This document shows positions 17,810 to 27,860 of a stretch of DNA of 64,000 bases, one piece after another. The DNA is taken from NCBI RefSeq assembly GCF_015207705.1, contig NZ_JADEWI010000005.1, positions 124,001-188,000 of the forward strand, written 5' to 3'. This stretch comes from Nostoc sp. LEGE 06077. GTDB taxonomy: Bacteria > Cyanobacteriota > Cyanobacteriia > Cyanobacteriales > Nostocaceae. The position numbers and the translations under genes were made by a program. The first letter of the stretch is position 1; every line of letters begins with the position of its first letter. The notes below the pieces were generated by a model. The model was not told the DNA's origin. It saw nothing but the letters and a program-made list of their open reading frames with translations, and did not search any database.

Positions 17810-19015
17810 ATGCCTCATCAATCAACTACTACGTTGTCTACTCAAACATCTAATTCTTTACCGGCACTGGCGATCGCTCCGGCAAAAGTCATCCGTGGCT
17901 CTGGAGTATTACCAGCAGCACTAGCCGAGATTGCGCTTTTGGGCAGTCGTCCCTTAATAGTTGCTGGCGATGCCTCATGGCAAGCCGTTAAACGTCTACG
18001 CACTCTAGATATCATCCAAAATACTTTATTAGAACAACAACAGCTGCATACTGCTCAAGCTTCCTATGGTGCAGATTGTTCCGAAGCGAGTTTGAAATCC
18101 TTAAAGAAGGCAGCTAAGGAACACAAAGCCGATCTAATTATCGGTGTTGGTGGCGGTAAAGCCTTGGATACAGCCAAATTAGTTGCCCATCAGTTGCAGT
18201 TACCAGTGGTGACAATTCCCACTTCCGCAGCTACCTGTGCAGCTTGGACAGCCCTTTCTAATGTGTATTCGGAGACAGGAGCTTTTTTGTATGATGTGGC
18301 GTTGTCTCGCTGTCCTGATTTATTGATTCTGGACTACGATTTGATTGCCACAGCGCCAAAACACACCTTAGTGGCTGGGATTGGTGATGCGATCGCCAAA
18401 TGGTACGAAGCCTCAGTCAGTAGTGGACACTTGCAGCAAACTTTAATTATTGCCGCAGTCCAACAAGCTAGAGTTTTGCGCGATATTTTATTCCAAAAGT
18501 CAGCCATCGCCTTGCAACAGCCAGGCAGTGAAGTTTGGCAAGAAGTTGTTGATGCTACGGTTTTGCTGGCGGGAGTCATTGGCGGGCTAGGTGGGGCGCA
18601 GTGTCGGACTGTTGCCGCCCATGCTGTACACAACGGTTTAACTCACATTGCGGGACACAGCAGCATCCACGGGGAAAAAGTCGCGTTCGGCATCTTAGTG
18701 CAACTCCGTTTAGAAGAAATGATTTTGGGTAATCAATTAGCCACCACTGCACGCCAACAATTGTTGAAGTTTTACGCAGAGATTGGCTTACCGCAACAAT
18801 TAGATGATTTAGGATTAGGCAACATCAAATTAAGCGAGTTAAAAACAGCGGCGGAAATTGCCCTAGCGCCGAATTCTGACATTCACCGCTTACCTTTTAA
18901 GGTAGGACTAGAACAGCTAATGGCTGCAATGGTTTCTACTACTGCACCAACTGATAGTAGAGAATGCAGTAATCGAGTTGCTGTTAAGGCAATGGGGGAG
19001 CAAATTGAAGAGTAA
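17810..19015 (+). CDS. iron-containing alcohol dehydrogenase family protein
   Basis: 401 residues of the group III (Fe-ADH/glycerol dehydrogenase/dehydroquinate synthase-like) fold. It has the nucleotide-binding GVGGGKALDTAKLVA (about 112-126), PTSAATCAAWTALSNVYSE, and metal ligands in GIGDAIAKWYEA (Asp), HAVHNGLTHI and HSSIHGEKV (His). It reduces or oxidises a small polyol or aldehyde with NAD(P). The close resemblance to glycerol dehydrogenase is by pattern only. It is followed after 12-189 bp by an aminotransferase, so the two may be cotranscribed. ATG start at 17810. Confidence 0.85.
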   Translation: MPHQSTTTLSTQTSNSLPALAIAPAKVIRGSGVLPAALAEIALLGSRPLIVAGDASWQAVKRLRTLDIIQNTLLEQQQLHTAQASYGADCSEASLKSLKKAAKEHKADLIIGVGGGKALDTAKLVAHQLQLPVVTIPTSAATCAAWTALSNVYSETGAFLYDVALSRCPDLLILDYDLIATAPKHTLVAGIGDAIAKWYEASVSSGHLQQTLIIAAVQQARVLRDILFQKSAIALQQPGSEVWQEVVDATVLLAGVIGGLGGAQCRTVAAHAVHNGLTHIAGHSSIHGEKVAFGILVQLRLEEMILGNQLATTARQQLLKFYAEIGLPQQLDDLGLGNIKLSELKTAAEIALAPNSDIHRLPFKVGLEQLMAAMVSTTAPTDSRECSNRVAVKAMGEQIEE

Positions 19016-19204
19016 ATAACTTCCAGCTTGCAGGATGAAACTTTATTCTTGATTTTTTGCCAAATATATTACCCAGACCAAAAACTTTTATCAAAGTCAG
19101 ATTTTGCTAACTCATGGTTTTCTCAAATTTATCCACAGCCGCCAACTGTGGTTGATGAGAGAGATTTCACTCACAAATCAACTGTATCAAGAAGTGGTAC
19201 ATCA

Positions 19205-20416
19205 ATGACACTGAATTGGATTGCCCCAGCAGGACGCATACAGAAACTGCCCCCTTATGTATTTGCCCGTTTAGATGAACTGAAAGCAAAGGCACGGGAA
19301 CAAGGACTGGATTTAATTGATTTGGGTATGGGAAACCCCGATGGCCCCACACCGCAACCAGTAGTAGAAGCGGCGATCGCTGCTTTGCAAAATCCCGCAA
19401 ATCATGGTTATCCGCCCTTTGAAGGTACTGCTAGTTTTCGTCGCGCCATCACCAATTGGTACAATCGCCGCTATGGTGTAGTGCTTGATCCCGATAGCGA
19501 AGCCTTGCCGCTACTTGGTTCTAAAGAGGGATTAGGACATTTGGCACTAGCCTATATCAACCCAGGTGATGTAGTGTTAGTCCCTTCACCTGCCTATCCG
19601 GCTCATTTTCGTGGGCCTGTCATTGCTGGGGCGCAAGTCCATAACTTAATTCTCAAACCAGAAAATGACTGGTTGATTGATTTAGCAGCGATTCCCGAAG
19701 AAGTAGCCCAAAAAGCCAAAATTCTTTATTTCAATTATCCCAGTAATCCCACTGCGGCTACTGCACCGCGAGAATTCTTTACAGAAATTGTCGCCTTTGC
19801 CCGTAAATATGAAATTATGCTGGTGCATGACTTGTGTTATGCCGAGTTAGCTTTTGATGGTTATCAACCCACCAGCTTATTAGAAATTCCAGGCGCAAAA
19901 GAAATTGGCGTGGAGTTTCATACTTTATCCAAAACTTACAACATGGCTGGTTGGCGAGTAGGTTTTGTCGTCGGCAACAGTCAAATTATCCAAGGTTTGC
20001 GGACACTGAAAACTAACTTGGATTATGGGATTTTTGCCGCATTGCAAACAGCCGCTGAAACCGCCTTACAACTACCAGATGTCTATTTGCATGAAGTCCA
20101 ACAGCGTTACCGCACCCGCCGCGACTTTTTGATTCAAGGGTTGGGAGAATTGGGGTGGGATATTCCCAAAACCAAGGCTACTATGTATCTCTGGGTAAAA
20201 TGCCCTGTGGGTAGTAGTTCCACAGATTTTGCGTTGAATGTATTACAACAAACAGGCGTTGTCCTGACTCCAGGGAATGCCTTTGGGGTTGCAGGTGAAG
20301 GGTATGTGCGGATCAGTTTGATTGCAGATTGCGATCGCTTGGGTGAAGCCTTGCATCGGTTTAAGCAAGCTGGCATCTCATATCAATCAGAAACATTAGT
20401 TTCTGTGCCACTTTAA
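19205..20416 (+). CDS. class I/II aminotransferase (aspartate/LL-diaminopimelate type)
   Basis: PLP enzyme of about 403 residues. It has YPPFEGTASFRRAI, GSKEGLGHLALAYINPGD, the FNYPSNPTAA loop and HDLCYAELAFDG, with the PLP lysine in TLSKTYNMAGWRVGF. These are typical of the aspartate aminotransferase/DapL-like group. The frame opens with TTG at 19028, but the first 59 residues look like spacer. ATG at 19205 (MTLNWIAPAGRIQKLP) begins the conserved domain. It lies downstream of the Fe-ADH on the same strand. The amino donor and acceptor are not determined. Confidence 0.85.
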   Translation: MTLNWIAPAGRIQKLPPYVFARLDELKAKAREQGLDLIDLGMGNPDGPTPQPVVEAAIAALQNPANHGYPPFEGTASFRRAITNWYNRRYGVVLDPDSEALPLLGSKEGLGHLALAYINPGDVVLVPSPAYPAHFRGPVIAGAQVHNLILKPENDWLIDLAAIPEEVAQKAKILYFNYPSNPTAATAPREFFTEIVAFARKYEIMLVHDLCYAELAFDGYQPTSLLEIPGAKEIGVEFHTLSKTYNMAGWRVGFVVGNSQIIQGLRTLKTNLDYGIFAALQTAAETALQLPDVYLHEVQQRYRTRRDFLIQGLGELGWDIPKTKATMYLWVKCPVGSSSTDFALNVLQQTGVVLTPGNAFGVAGEGYVRISLIADCDRLGEALHRFKQAGISYQSETLVSVPL

Positions 20417-20443
20417 TAAGTGACCTCAGAGTTTAATTACTAA

Positions 20444-20473
20444 ATCCCCCACTAGACTATAGTAGGGGGTTAG
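20444..20473 (+). terminator. possible terminator after the aminotransferase
   Basis: AATCCCCCACTA pairs with TAGTAGGGGGTT with one bulged base. The following T-run is poor. The gap 20474-21087 beyond it is AT-rich with no gene or strong structure seen. Confidence 0.4.
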
Positions 20474-21087
20474 ATTCCTGAATGATGTAAATATCAATCT
20501 TCCCAAAGTTGAAAAACCTGTTTCTAGGATTTTCCTCTATCTATTCAAATTCATCTTCTAAATGGGATTAAAAAATCTTTTGTCGAGTTGTAATATCGTA
20601 TCTGCAAAGCTATTTGGTCAATAGCTAAAGTTTTTTTCCAGTTTACAGCCAGCTACAGGCATAGGCATTTCCTGGGGAATTTTATTAGGTTTTTCATAAT
20701 ATTTTTATAATGCAGAAACCTTGTATTGCCTTTTGTAGTGTCTTCAGACTTAGGCAGCCAGCGCCCGTATCAATTAGCTCATAGCTACTGAATAACTAAG
20801 TTATATAAGCTGGCAAATTTTAGCATAGTTGTTGATATTTACAGCAAAAAATTATGCTTGCTTGATATATCAAATCACACAGAACAAATTTCAGTAACCA
20901 AAGTCCTATATACTAGACATGACTTAAATAGGTTTGAATTTTTCGTTAACTATGATACAAAGACTATTAATCTTTAGATGAAATACTAGCGCATCTCAAG
21001 ATTTTCAGATTGAGTAAAAAGTATATCCCGTATCATCAAGAAACTTTCAACTGCATGTGGTGTAAAAACTCAGAGGGGAGTGAAAAC

Positions 21088-21918
21088 ATGGATTTACGTG
21101 GTGATGCCTTGCAAATCCTCAAAGAAACTAGTCGAACTTTTTATATTCCAATTAGTATTTTACCGTCAGGATTGCAAGAAGCCGTCGCATCAGCATATTT
21201 GTGTATGCGTGCCATTGATGAAATTGAAGATCATCCAGAATTGGATAATTCAACAAAGGCACAACTGTTACACAAGATTAGTTTGACATTACAAGCAGGA
21301 GTTGATGGGTTTGCAGTTGATGCTTTCTCAGTAGGATTTAACGGCTACGAGGATGTTTTAGCAGAAGTAACTCTGAGAGTAAGGGAATGGTCATTATTAG
21401 CCCCTGAGACTATTGCACCACGAATTTGGGATGCAACCGCAGCAATGGCTGATCGGATGGCTTATTGGGCAAACAGAAACTGGAAAATTGAAACAGAGTC
21501 TGATTTAGATCGTTATACCTTTGGGGTTGCAGGTGCAGTTGGGTTGTTACTGTCTGATTTATGGACTTGGTACGATGGTACACAAACTAACCGGACTCTG
21601 GCTATTGGTTTTGGTCGTGGCTTACAATCTGTGAACATCCTCCGCAACCATATTGAAGATATGGGACGTGGTGTAGACTTCTTTCCAGAGGGTTGGACAG
21701 TGACAGAAATGCAAGAGTATGCCCTACGCAACTTAGCGTTAGCGGATGCTTACACTCAAGCTTTGCCTGCTGGCCCTGCTTTAAACTTTTGTCAAATTCC
21801 CTTAACTTTGGCACATGGTACGATTGATGCTCTCGCCAATGGCAAAGAAAAACTCAGTCGCAGCGATGTCATTGCCTTGCTTGAGCAATTAAATGCTGTC
21901 AATGTCAAAGCCAGTTAA
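21088..21918 (+). CDS. squalene/phytoene synthase family protein
   Basis: 276 residues of the trans-isoprenyl head-to-head synthase fold. The first aspartate-rich region is RAIDEIEDHPEL and the second NILRNHIEDMGRGVDFF. In the second, the first Asp of the usual DxxED is Asn, which is unusual for an active enzyme. The SRTFYIPISILP start is characteristic of a short subfamily distinct from both Sqs and CrtB. The frame extends to 21010, but ATG 21088 has the ribosome-binding site GAGGGGAG and begins the domain. Its position near hpnH/hpnA suggests a triterpenoid link. The product is unknown. Confidence 0.75.
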   Translation: MDLRGDALQILKETSRTFYIPISILPSGLQEAVASAYLCMRAIDEIEDHPELDNSTKAQLLHKISLTLQAGVDGFAVDAFSVGFNGYEDVLAEVTLRVREWSLLAPETIAPRIWDATAAMADRMAYWANRNWKIETESDLDRYTFGVAGAVGLLLSDLWTWYDGTQTNRTLAIGFGRGLQSVNILRNHIEDMGRGVDFFPEGWTVTEMQEYALRNLALADAYTQALPAGPALNFCQIPLTLAHGTIDALANGKEKLSRSDVIALLEQLNAVNVKAS

Positions 21919-22194
21919 TGTCGCAAAGTGCTGTAAAGCTCTGCGGGTATGGCTGCGCTTAGATCGGTCGCGGGGCATTTAGCCTGTTCTAAGTTCTGAG
22001 GATAAATCCAGCTACTTCATGGCTTTGAGCAATCCACACTGTCTTAACATATCTGACTACGGCTATAACTTTGATCAGTACGATTGATGCAGTAAGTTCC
22101 AATTTAATAGTACTGATTTTAGATTCTGGTGTATTTTGGTTGTTAACCCAAATTTTTCACTACATCGTCAATCTAAAAAGCTAGTAACTATAGA

Positions 22195-22228
22195 GTACAG
22201 ACGTGGATTAGTCACGTCTGTATTTTAA
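22195..22228 (+). terminator. terminator-like hairpin after the squalene-synthase-like gene
   Basis: ACAGACGTG and CACGTCTGT form a perfect 9-bp stem with a GATTAGT loop, followed by ATTTTAAA on the plus strand. Upstream, 22043-22066 repeats AACATATCTGACTAC, also seen near 3128. The rest of the 21919-22266 gap holds palindromic GC-rich repeat debris. Confidence 0.55.
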
Positions 22229-22266
22229 ACCAACCCAAAATTATTAACTATCGGAAATAGAAAGCG

Positions 22267-22638
22267 TTAGGATGCAGCGAGAGCGTATTTTTTTAAATCT
22301 GCTAAAGAACAGACTTCTATAGCTCTGGCGTGGGTAGATTTTAGCACTACAGGTGGTGCAACACCTGCTTCCAGGGCTTCTTGCCAACGTGCTGCACACA
22401 AACACCAGCGATCGCCTGGCCGTAATCCCGGAAAATTATATTCAGGAAATGGTGTACTCAGGTCATTACCTTGAGATTTGGTAAACTCCAAAAATTCCGT
22501 CGTGACTTGGGCGCAAACAACGTGCATTCCCATATCTTGACCACCTGTACTACAAAAACCATCACGATAAAATCCAGTCATAGGCGAAGTACAGCAAAGT
22601 TGCAAATCTGTGCCGAGTACATTTTTAGCTTCTGCCAT
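22267..22638 (-). CDS. DUF2237 family protein
   Basis: About 123 residues. MAEAKNVLGTDLQLCC, GFYRDGFCSTGGQDMGMHVVCA, then PGLRPGDRWCLCAARW match the DUF2237 pattern, with conserved cysteines at CC, FC, VCA and CLCA that hint at metal or redox chemistry. The function of the family is unknown. The frame can start at TTG 22653, but ATG 22638 has an AAGGAG ribosome-binding site six bases upstream and is clearly the start. Single gene between the squalene-synthase-like gene and hpnH. Confidence 0.85.
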   Translation of the reverse strand: MAEAKNVLGTDLQLCCTSPMTGFYRDGFCSTGGQDMGMHVVCAQVTTEFLEFTKSQGNDLSTPFPEYNFPGLRPGDRWCLCAARWQEALEAGVAPPVVLKSTHARAIEVCSLADLKKYALAAS

Positions 22639-22736
22639 ATTTGACTCCTTCAATTTTGCCGTAGTCTAGTTTAAGGGAAATCAGTGAAAGACTAGCGTTG
22701 TGTCCCTCATATAGAGCAAACCGCTTTTACTTCATA

Positions 22737-22773
22737 TCTTGCACTTAGCGATTTATCTTTGCTAGGTGCAAGA
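22737..22773 (-). terminator. hairpin between hpnH and the DUF2237 gene
   Basis: TCTTGCACTTAGC pairs with GCTAGGTGCAAGA in 12 of 13 positions around an 11-base loop. It lies just past the hpnH stop. No strong T-run follows, so it may be an attenuated terminator or a processing site. Confidence 0.4.
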
Positions 22774-22799
22774 CTTTACGCCCTTAGATCTAAATTTAT

Positions 22800-23819
22800 C
22801 TAACTCCTGCCAAATACAGTTCCTAAAGAACGGGCAATGTTTTGCGGTTGCATTGCATCCATTGCGGCGGTTGGTTCATAACCGCAGTGAACCATACAAT
22901 CGGCACACTGGGGATTACCACTGGCGCGGCCGTATTGACTCCAGTCTGTTTTTTCGAGCAATTCTTTAAAGCTGGTGTAATGCCCTTCATTCAACAAATA
23001 ACAGGGTTTTTGCCAGCCAAGCACGCTATAACTGGGACTTCCCCAAGGTGTACATTCATAGTCTTTTTCGCCAATCAGAAAATCTAGGAACAGAGGATTG
23101 TGATTGAAGTTCCAGTTTTTCTTACCTGATGTGTAGGGTGCGAGGATTTCCCGGAAGAGGGCGCGGGTTTGTTCGCGCTGGAGGAAATGATCTTGATCTG
23201 GCGCCCATTCATAGCTGTAGCCAGGGGAAATCATCATCCCATCAATTTTCAGGCTATCGAGAAAATCAAAGAATTCCTGCATTTCTTTGATATCTGCACC
23301 TTCAAAGATAGTGGTGTTGGTGGTGACACGAAAACCTTTGGCTTTAGCTGCACGAATCGCTTGAACAGCAGTATCAAACACACCTTTGCGATCGACACAT
23401 TTATCATGCCACTCGCGCATTCCATCTAAATGGACGCTGAAAGTAAAGTAAGGGGAAGGTTGAAATTTATCGAGGCTTTTTTCTAATAACAACCCATTGG
23501 TACACAAGTAAACATACTTCTTGCGTTCTACTAACCCCCTGACAATCTCATCAATTTGGGGATGGAGTAGGGGTTCTCCGCCAGGAATAGAAACTACAGG
23601 CGCGCCACACTCTTCCACAGCGGCAAAGCATTCTTCTGGGGTGAGATTACGTTTGAGAATTTCCACGGGATGTTGAATTTTCCCACAACCAGTGCAAGCC
23701 AAATTACAGCGAAATAATGGTTCTAACATCAATATTAAGGGGAAGCGTTTGCGCCCTAAAAAGCGCTGAGTCACCAGATACTTCCCAATATCCATAGCTT
23801 GTTGTAGATTAATTCCCAT
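22800..23819 (-). CDS. hpnH: adenosyl hopene transferase HpnH (radical SAM)
   Basis: 339 residues. The radical-SAM cluster motif [10 protein letters not shown] (CX3CX2C) is near residue 38. The [13 protein letters not shown] start and the C-terminal cysteine region ([14 protein letters not shown]) are those of HpnH, which joins adenosine to diploptene/hopene, the first committed step of bacteriohopanepolyol side-chain synthesis. It lies 71 bp downstream of hpnA on the same strand, probably in one transcript with hpnA and the RND gene. The substrate hopene would come from a squalene-hopene cyclase, not encoded in this window. Confidence 0.93.
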   Translation of the reverse strand: MGINLQQAMDIGKYLVTQRFLGRKRFPLILMLEPLFRCNLACTGCGKIQHPVEILKRNLTPEECFAAVEECGAPVVSIPGGEPLLHPQIDEIVRGLVERKKYVYLCTNGLLLEKSLDKFQPSPYFTFSVHLDGMREWHDKCVDRKGVFDTAVQAIRAAKAKGFRVTTNTTIFEGADIKEMQEFFDFLDSLKIDGMMISPGYSYEWAPDQDHFLQREQTRALFREILAPYTSGKKNWNFNHNPLFLDFLIGEKDYECTPWGSPSYSVLGWQKPCYLLNEGHYTSFKELLEKTDWSQYGRASGNPQCADCMVHCGYEPTAAMDAMQPQNIARSLGTVFGRS

Positions 23820-23890
23820 TTTTTATTACTCCTCTCTTATAAGTAAAAAGTGTTGAGTGCTGAGTAAAGATTTCTTCTGCCTCCTGCCTT

Positions 23891-24874
23891 TCATTTGACA
23901 TAACCTTCAGCGATAAACCAATCCACAGCGTCCTTGAGGGCTGCTTTTAAGGGAGACTGGGGTAGCCCCAACTCGCGGACAGCTTTACTAGCGTCATAAT
24001 ACATATGTTGTTGAGCCATCCGCACACCATCGATGGGGACTGAAGGCGTTTTTCCTAAAGGTGCCAGAATTGTCTCATCAATCCAAGCGGCACTCAAGGG
24101 TATCCAAGCAGGGATAGTGTGCTGGGGTGCAGGTAGATTGGTGATTTCGGCGAGTTGTTCTAGGAGTTGCTTGAGGCTGAGGTTTTGATGCCCTAAGATA
24201 TAGCGATCGCCTGACTTCCCTTTGTGCAATGCGAGTAAATGTCCCCATGCGACATCTCGCACATCGATAAAATTCAGCCCAGTGTCTAGATAAAAGGGCA
24301 TTTCTCGCCGCAAAAACCGCAGGATAATATCGCCGGTGGGTGTGGGTTTGATATCTAAAGAACCAATGGGGCTACTAGGGTTAACAATGACGACATCTTG
24401 CCCTCTTGCAGCCGCTTGTTTTGCTTCTTGTTCGGCGAGATACTTGGATTTTTTGTAACTACCAATGAGTTTCTCGACGGGACTTTGATAAGTTTCATCG
24501 ACAGGTTTACCGTCTGGGCCGACTCCAATTGCTGATACCGAACTGGTGTAGACTGTGCGTTCAATTCCCGCTTTGCGGGCGGCTTCGAGAATATTGCGTG
24601 TCCCGATGACGTTGTGGCGATACAGTAGTTGTTTGTCTACTTGCCACAACGAATAATGGGCAGCAACATGAAACAAGTATTGACAACCCTGCATTTGTTG
24701 CCAAATATCAGGATCAGTCAAATCGCCTTTGACAAGTTCCACATCCAAGCCGCATAAATTGTCTAAATTGCTGCTGGGACGCACCAACGCTTTCACGGCA
24801 TATCCTTGTTGCAGTAATAACCGCACCAAGTGGGAACCGACAAAACCAGTTCCCCCTGTGACAAAGGCCTGCAT
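23891..24874 (-). CDS. hpnA: hopanoid-associated sugar epimerase HpnA
   Basis: 327-residue extended SDR. It has the NAD-binding TGGTGFVGSHL (7-17) and the catalytic YKKSK (about 137-141), with TSSVSAIG upstream supplying the serine. The DEILAP-like C-terminal part and its position next to hpnH identify the HpnA group, thought to modify the sugar or side chain of hopanoids. Its ATG at 24874 overlaps the TAA of the RND gene by one base (TAATG), so translation is coupled. HpnA's exact reaction is not settled in the literature I know. Confidence 0.9.
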   Translation of the reverse strand: MQAFVTGGTGFVGSHLVRLLLQQGYAVKALVRPSSNLDNLCGLDVELVKGDLTDPDIWQQMQGCQYLFHVAAHYSLWQVDKQLLYRHNVIGTRNILEAARKAGIERTVYTSSVSAIGVGPDGKPVDETYQSPVEKLIGSYKKSKYLAEQEAKQAAARGQDVVIVNPSSPIGSLDIKPTPTGDIILRFLRREMPFYLDTGLNFIDVRDVAWGHLLALHKGKSGDRYILGHQNLSLKQLLEQLAEITNLPAPQHTIPAWIPLSAAWIDETILAPLGKTPSVPIDGVRMAQQHMYYDASKAVRELGLPQSPLKAALKDAVDWFIAEGYVK

Positions 24875-27573
24875 TAATTTTTTGCCCCCTGACGAAAGCG
24901 CGGGAACCAGTCATCTAAGATGGCGTAAACTACGGGTACGACAATCAAGCTCAAAATTGTAGAACTAACTAAGCCTCCAGCAATAGCCACAGCCATAGGC
25001 GATCGCAATTCTGAACCAGCACCAAGACCCAAGGCAATGGGTAGCATCCCTAATAGTGTAGAAGCAGTGGTCATCATAATTGGTCGCAGGCGCACTGGCC
25101 CAGCTTTCAAGATGGCTTCTTTGCGGCTTAAGCCAGCTTGACGTAGTTGATTGATGTAATCCACCAACACGATCGCATTTTTGTTAGCCAGCCCCAACAA
25201 AAATACAAAGCCAATTAAAGAAATCATGCCAAAATCACTCTTGGTAAAGAGTAACGCCAGCATGGCTCCCACAATTGACAAAGGCAATGAAACACCAATA
25301 ACAACAGGGTCTATCCAACTTCGGAACAACAAAATCAGTACCACAATGATGCAAAGTGCCGATAGCACCAAAGTAGAAGCAAAGCTGCTAAAGACTTCGT
25401 TTTGCCGAGCCGAATCGCCTCCCAGGTCTAAAGTTACACCAGCAGGTAAAACTTCTTTGGCTTCCGCAACAATTTTGTCTGTGGCACTACCCAAAGACAA
25501 ATCCTGCCCTAAATTGGCACTGATGTAAGCCACACGCTGATTATTCAGTCGCTCAATTTGAAAAATTCTCCCTTGGTTTTTACTGTCACCTGTGACTGTC
25601 ACATCAGCAAATCCCGGTATTTTGGCGATGCGTTCTTTAATCGCTTGGGCTGCTTTGTTCAGTTCTTGAAGATTTTCTCCCCGCAATGACACTTGTAAGG
25701 GTTTTTGCCCACCAGTATCGATAAATTGAATGTCTTCCACACTGGTAGTTACACCAGATATATTAGGCAACTGAGCGCGGATCTGGTCTTGTACTTCCAC
25801 CGTCTTCAGGTTTCTGTCTTGCTTCAGCTTGACGTAAAGGGTACCTTTATTGGGTTCGCCTTCGCGGGAACCAACAGTAGTAAATACTGTTTCCACTGCT
25901 GGGGATTTTCTCACCACCGCTTCTAGTTTTTTCGCAACTTCTGAAGAGTCGTTCAAAGGGTTGGGAAGGGAAATTGGGGGTTGAGATGACAAGGGAATTC
26001 CAGCTTGTGCTGCCTGTGCTGCCTGTTTTTGCAAAGCTGCTAAATCAGGTATTTGTGGTAAGGGAGCCGTATATGTAATATTAAATTCGCCCCGGTCTAG
26101 TTTCGGGATAAAGCCTTTGGGGATGAATGGCACTAGGGCAATACCCACTACAAAGCTGATAACAGCTAAGAGAACCACTGTTTTGCGGTGATTTAACGAC
26201 CAATACAGCAATTTCCGGTAAGCTTGGGCAAAACCTGACCACAGCTTTCCTTCCTTTCGGGGAGCATTGGTAGAGATTGGTTTGAGCCAGTAAGTAGCCA
26301 AAACTGGTGATAGTGTCCGAGCTACTAAGGTAGAAGCAATATAAGAAGCAGAAACTGTAATCCCAAAGGGCTTGAAGAACTGTCCAACGACACCACCCAT
26401 CAAACCAATCGGTAAAAACACCGCCACTGCTGTAGCTGTTGTGGCGACAACTGTTAACCCGATTTCACTGGTGGCGGAGTAGGCTGCTTGACGAGGGCTT
26501 TCTCCTTCTTCAATATGCCGCATGATATTTTCGACATCGATGATGGCATCATCAATCACGCTACCAATGACTAATGCCAAAGCTAACAATGTAATTGTTT
26601 CTAAGTTGAAGCCGAAACTTGCCATGACGATAAACGTCGCTAACAAAGAAGTAGGAATCGCCAGTGCGGAAATTAAGGTGGCTCGCCAACTCCACAAGAA
26701 AGGAAAGATCACAACAATAGCCAACACTATGGCTTCAATCAGCGCGTCAATTGTTGATTTGGTGGCATGACGAATATACTCAGCTTGGGTAGATGCTAAG
26801 GTGAGTTTGACATTCTTCAGGTTAGTTCTTAGCTGTTGAACTTCTTTTTCAACCCGACTCACCACTTCTAAGGTGTTAGCATTACCCCGTTTGATCACTT
26901 GAAACGCCAGTGCATTCTGCCCATTAAACCGGACTAATGTGGCTCCGCCTTGGGGGAGAGCAGCCGCGGCATTTTGGGCTGTGGGCAATGCTGGTGTAGG
27001 GCTAGGCGCTCCCAATAAATTGACTTTCAAGACTCCCGGTACTTTGGCAATGACGGGGATAATTTGATCTTGCGCCACCTTCGTCAATTCTGGGAGATTC
27101 TGCGAAGAACTCTCTAAGGTATAGCTAACGGCGGCTGATTCATTTAGGTTCAGGGGAATAATTTTGTAATTTGCACCCTGGGGTAGATTTAACTGCTTCA
27201 GTGCAGTTTCTACATTGCTGCTGGATTTTTCTAAATCAGTACCGACTGCAAAAGCTAAACTAACGGCTGTTTGACCAGGATAGGCAGATGAACGAAGATT
27301 ATCTAGTCCTTCCAGAGAGCGTAGGCGCTCTTCAATTGGTTTGGTGAGCTTGGCTTCTGTATCGATTGCTGTTGTCAGTGGTGCTGTGGCGTTGACGACC
27401 ACCACCGGAAACGTAATATCTGGAAACAAAGCATACTTTAGGGAACTGAACGCCAAAAGCCCAGCTACCGTTACAGCAATCCAGAAACTCACTGTCAACC
27501 ACGAGAAGTCAATTGCCAATTTGGAAATATTGAAGCGTTCTCGTGCAGATTTTGCGCTACTAAGCTTTACCAT
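24874..27573 (-). CDS. RND-family efflux transporter coupled to hpnA
   Basis: 899-residue RND pump with the two-fold repeat of membrane bundles. TM1 is near residues 22-45. The proton-relay helix carries GSVIDDAIIDVEN (about 340-352), and a second bundle begins near 720 (VLSALCIIVVLILLF). It is shorter than typical HAE1/AcrB proteins (about 1030), the loss lying in the periplasmic domains; a Pro/Gln/Ala-rich insert sits near 530-560. It is not the hopanoid exporter HpnN family by appearance, but the one-base overlap with hpnA puts it in the same operon. No adaptor (MFP) gene is adjacent. Confidence 0.88.
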   Translation of the reverse strand: MVKLSSAKSARERFNISKLAIDFSWLTVSFWIAVTVAGLLAFSSLKYALFPDITFPVVVVNATAPLTTAIDTEAKLTKPIEERLRSLEGLDNLRSSAYPGQTAVSLAFAVGTDLEKSSSNVETALKQLNLPQGANYKIIPLNLNESAAVSYTLESSSQNLPELTKVAQDQIIPVIAKVPGVLKVNLLGAPSPTPALPTAQNAAAALPQGGATLVRFNGQNALAFQVIKRGNANTLEVVSRVEKEVQQLRTNLKNVKLTLASTQAEYIRHATKSTIDALIEAIVLAIVVIFPFLWSWRATLISALAIPTSLLATFIVMASFGFNLETITLLALALVIGSVIDDAIIDVENIMRHIEEGESPRQAAYSATSEIGLTVVATTATAVAVFLPIGLMGGVVGQFFKPFGITVSASYIASTLVARTLSPVLATYWLKPISTNAPRKEGKLWSGFAQAYRKLLYWSLNHRKTVVLLAVISFVVGIALVPFIPKGFIPKLDRGEFNITYTAPLPQIPDLAALQKQAAQAAQAGIPLSSQPPISLPNPLNDSSEVAKKLEAVVRKSPAVETVFTTVGSREGEPNKGTLYVKLKQDRNLKTVEVQDQIRAQLPNISGVTTSVEDIQFIDTGGQKPLQVSLRGENLQELNKAAQAIKERIAKIPGFADVTVTGDSKNQGRIFQIERLNNQRVAYISANLGQDLSLGSATDKIVAEAKEVLPAGVTLDLGGDSARQNEVFSSFASTLVLSALCIIVVLILLFRSWIDPVVIGVSLPLSIVGAMLALLFTKSDFGMISLIGFVFLLGLANKNAIVLVDYINQLRQAGLSRKEAILKAGPVRLRPIMMTTASTLLGMLPIALGLGAGSELRSPMAVAIAGGLVSSTILSLIVVPVVYAILDDWFPRFRQGAKN

Positions 27574-27860
27574 CTTGGAAAATTGTGCTGGTGTCCCAAT
27601 TAATTGTCATGCTACATTAATCGTCTAAAGTTTGGGTGGTTTAGTTTCCTTGGGTGGGCAATTTTACTTAATTAGTTTCTTAAAAAAGCATAAAGGATAA
27701 ACGGTAAAAAAATTTCTTCTACTCAAACACTTAATAATTAATACTGAGCAATCAGCACTAAGTAATCAGTAATGTATTGCTCTATGCTGAGAACAAACTT
27801 GTGTTACTCATTACATCATCTTGGATCTGACTGCAATTTTAAGCACACATAACTTTACTT
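27574..27860. promoter_or_regulatory. divergent intergenic region of the hopanoid cluster
   Basis: 287 bp separate the RND-hpnA-hpnH transcript (leftward) from the diiron gene and hpnG (rightward), so both promoters must lie here. Heptamer-like repeats (AATACTGAGCAATCAGCACTAAGTAATCAG) occupy 27737-27770. I could not pick -10/-35 boxes reliably. Confidence 0.4.

Noticed and set aside
19028-19204. N-terminal extension of the aminotransferase
   Set aside because: Open from a TTG but without family similarity; the conserved domain and a proper ATG begin at 19205.
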